In this document: one piece after another, positions 61,795 through 64,000 of the stretch | Position numbering within the stretch: position 1 is the first letter of the stretch | How the letters are laid out: every line of letters starts with the position of its first letter | Assembly (NCBI GenBank): GCA_905181765.1 | Contig: CAJIYW010000006.1 | Coordinates: 186,001 to 250,000 of the forward strand | DNA length: 64,000 bases | From: Flavobacteriales bacterium UBA6772 | Lineage (GTDB): Bacteria; Bacteroidota; Bacteroidia; Flavobacteriales; Flavobacteriaceae | Direction of reading: 5' to 3' | Notes under the pieces: model-generated | The model's input: only the letters and a program-made list of their open reading frames with translations | Told to the model about the DNA's origin: nothing | The model's database searches: none | Made by a program: the position numbers and the translations under genes

Positions 61795-63051
61795 ATGGGA
61801 ATAAAAGAAATTTATACGCTATACTCAAAATACTATCTAGTAGACACAGATACTAGGAATATTAGAGAACATGCGCTGTTTTTTGCTTTAAAAGGCGAAA
61901 AATTTAACGGAAATAAATTTGCCCATACTGCTCTAGACCAAGGCGCTGCATTTGCAATTATTGATGAAATTGAATTTAAAATAAGTGACAAAACTATTGT
62001 AGTAGATAATGTTTTAGAAACGCTGCAACAACTAGCCAATTATCATCGATTACAATTAAGAATACCTATTATTGCACTAACCGGTAGTAATGGAAAAACA
62101 ACTACCAAAGAATTAATAAACACGGTACTCTCAGAAAAATATACTACTACCGCTACTTTAGGAAATCTAAACAACCATATTGGCGTGCCTTTAACTTTGC
62201 TATCTATGACGCCAAATACTGAAATTGGTATTGTAGAAATGGGTGCTAATCATCAAAAAGAAATTGAATTTTTATGCGCTATTGCAGCACCCGATTTTGG
62301 TTATATTACAAATTTCGGAAAAGCACACTTAGAAGGTTTTGGCGGAATTGAAGGCGTAATTAAAGGAAAGAGTGAATTGTATGCCTTTTTACAGGAACAT
62401 CATAAAGTTGCCTTTATAAACCCTAAAGATCCTATTCAAGTTGAAAAAACACTAGATATTACAACGATTTGTTTTCCTGAGTACCTTAAGTTTCTAGGAG
62501 CAGATCCATTTGTAAAAATAGCATCTGAAGATGGTGAAATTGAAAGCAATCTAATAGGAGCCTATAATTACACAAATATTTTGGCAGCCATAACTATTGG
62601 TATTCATTTTAAACTAAAACACACTGAAATTAAAAAGGCTATTGAAAATTATATCCCAACAAATAACCGCTCGCAAATCATTGAAAAAGAAAGCAATCAT
62701 ATTATTTTAGATGCTTACAATGCAAATCCCTCGAGTATGGAAGTTGCTTTAGAGAACTTCTCGAAGCTTAAAAAAGCATCAAAAGTGGTTATTTTAGGAG
62801 ATATGTTTGAGTTAGGAGCGCAAAGTACAATAGAACATCAAGCAATTGTAAACTTAGCAGACGCTATGCCTTTTTCTCAAACACTTTACGTTGGCGAACA
62901 CTTCTATAAAACTAGCACCCAAAACAAGCAATTTAGAAATTTCGAAGCCTTAAAAGCATACATTACCGCTAATCCTTTAAAACAGGAATCTATTTTAATT
63001 AAAGGGTCTAGAGGTATGCAGTTAGAAAGAATACTTGCTATTATAGATTGA
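61795..63051 (+). CDS. murF: UDP-N-acetylmuramoyl-tripeptide--D-alanyl-D-alanine ligase
   Basis: IPIIALTGSNGKTTTKELI, TLGNLNNHIGVPLTLL, ILDAYNANPSSMEVAL. Confidence 0.95.
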   Translation: MGIKEIYTLYSKYYLVDTDTRNIREHALFFALKGEKFNGNKFAHTALDQGAAFAIIDEIEFKISDKTIVVDNVLETLQQLANYHRLQLRIPIIALTGSNGKTTTKELINTVLSEKYTTTATLGNLNNHIGVPLTLLSMTPNTEIGIVEMGANHQKEIEFLCAIAAPDFGYITNFGKAHLEGFGGIEGVIKGKSELYAFLQEHHKVAFINPKDPIQVEKTLDITTICFPEYLKFLGADPFVKIASEDGEIESNLIGAYNYTNILAAITIGIHFKLKHTEIKKAIENYIPTNNRSQIIEKESNHIILDAYNANPSSMEVALENFSKLKKASKVVILGDMFELGAQSTIEHQAIVNLADAMPFSQTLYVGEHFYKTSTQNKQFRNFEALKAYITANPLKQESILIKGSRGMQLERILAIID

Positions 63052-63896
63052 TGTTTTTCTTGTGATATTCTAACAAATTATCAATGGGTCTTTGAATAAC
63101 ACCTGTAATTGTTAAGTTATTTTTAGCTGCTACTTTTTCTAAAATATCTTTAAAATAGTGTGCTATTGAGCCAATAAAATAGATTTTTGAATTGCTATCT
63201 ACGTTATATGGTAAAACGCGACACTTAAAGAACTCTTGAAAACCTTTCTTAATTAACCTTTTAATATACTTTTCATCTTTAAATTCGAACATAAATTTTG
63301 CAAATGATGCCAAATACATATTCGGATTTACTTCTTTGTAAATATTCTTTTTAATGTGATCTGCATCTAAGTTAAATTCTTTTTCAAACTCTAAACAGAT
63401 GTTTTTTGGCATTTTTTTATAAAAATAATCTACGATTAATTTTTTTCCAAAATAATTACCACTAGCCTCATCCATTAAGAATATACCCTAAAGAAGGCGC
63501 TAACATTTCTATATTTTCTCCATCAAAATAACAACTATTAGATCCCGTTCCTAAAATACAAACTACCGCAGGCTCTTTTCCAGTAGCGGCATATACCGCT
63601 GCCAACATATCTTCTGCAATATAGATTACAGCGTTTACAAAGATGGTTTCTAAAATCTCTTTTAAAATTGCTACTGGTCCTGGGGTTCCGCAACCAGCGC
63701 CATAAAAATGAATTTCAGTTACCTCATCTTTAATGTTCATTAACTGAAACATATTAATAATCCTATTGTGCAGTTCCTCTTCTACAACCACTGCAGGATT
63801 TAAACCTAAAGTTCGCACTCTAAACATCTCTTCTTTCTCACTGTTAATAGCAATCCAGTCTGCCTTTGTAGAACCTCCGTCAGCAATTAAAATCAT
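63041..63896 (-). CDS. BadF/BadG/BcrA/BcrD-type ATPase (N-acetylglucosamine kinase-like), frameshifted near 63475
   Basis: LIADGGSTKADWIAI, VVCILGTGSNSCYFDG; ORFs rejoin as PSLGYILMDEASGNYFGKKLI. Confidence 0.88.
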
Positions 63897-63938
63897 ATTA
63901 TTATTAATTTTTTGCTAAATATATAATAACTTATAACA

Positions 63939-64000
63939 ATGGGCAATAAAGCACCAAACTTCAATCGTTTTCGTTCATTAAAATTCATTAAAAAGAAGTG
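63939..64000 (+). CDS. 5' end of an unidentified CDS (runs off the right edge)
   Basis: ATG with open frame MGNKAPNFNRFRSLKFIKKK to the window end. Confidence 0.4.
   Translation, partial: MGNKAPNFNRFRSLKFIKKK

Noticed and set aside
1-64000. CRISPR arrays, transposases, integrases, prophage or toxin-antitoxin modules
   Set aside because: No regularly spaced repeats, no insertion-sequence-like inverted ends with transposase, and no phage structural genes were seen on either strand.

Overview
AT-rich chromosomal window from a marine-type Flavobacteriia genome (Polaribacter-like by gene order and Bacteroidetes-type TAnnTTTG promoters; the genus is inference). Most of it is core genome: ppk/sixA/ppx, lpxK, DUF349, aroE, a DUF368 pair, peroxiredoxin/katG, a sigma-54 regulator, an ABC exporter, a MarR-led beta-oxidation operon, trxB, udk, methylmalonyl-CoA mutase, fused ccsBA, guaA, T9SS genes porU/porV, gldJ and murF. 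There are two tRNAs (Pro-TGG, Thr-TGT). No CRISPR array, phage or transposase was seen. The most interesting region is about 27.0-41.1 kb, a TetR-led accessory island. It carries four photolyase/cryptochrome-superfamily genes, DUF2256, folE, an ABC1/UbiB kinase, a flavin reductase, an SDR-DUF2867 protein, DUF2805, two tandem small basic paralogs, a CsgA-like SDR, glutathione peroxidase, TspO and SRPBCC. I found a perfect 28-bp inverted repeat, GTTTAAS-N14-STTAAAC, with identical geometry upstream of both the tetR gene (27013-27040) and the second half of the island (35572-35599). I propose it as the TetR operator defining a light/photo-oxidative-stress regulon. A second regulatory finding is a pair of near-identical TTTACTATGC(G/A)TGCATAA boxes upstream of the MarR-fad operon. 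About two dozen single-base frameshifts break otherwise well-conserved genes (guaA, katG, folE, porU, gldJ and others), which most likely reflects uncorrected sequencing indels rather than real gene decay.
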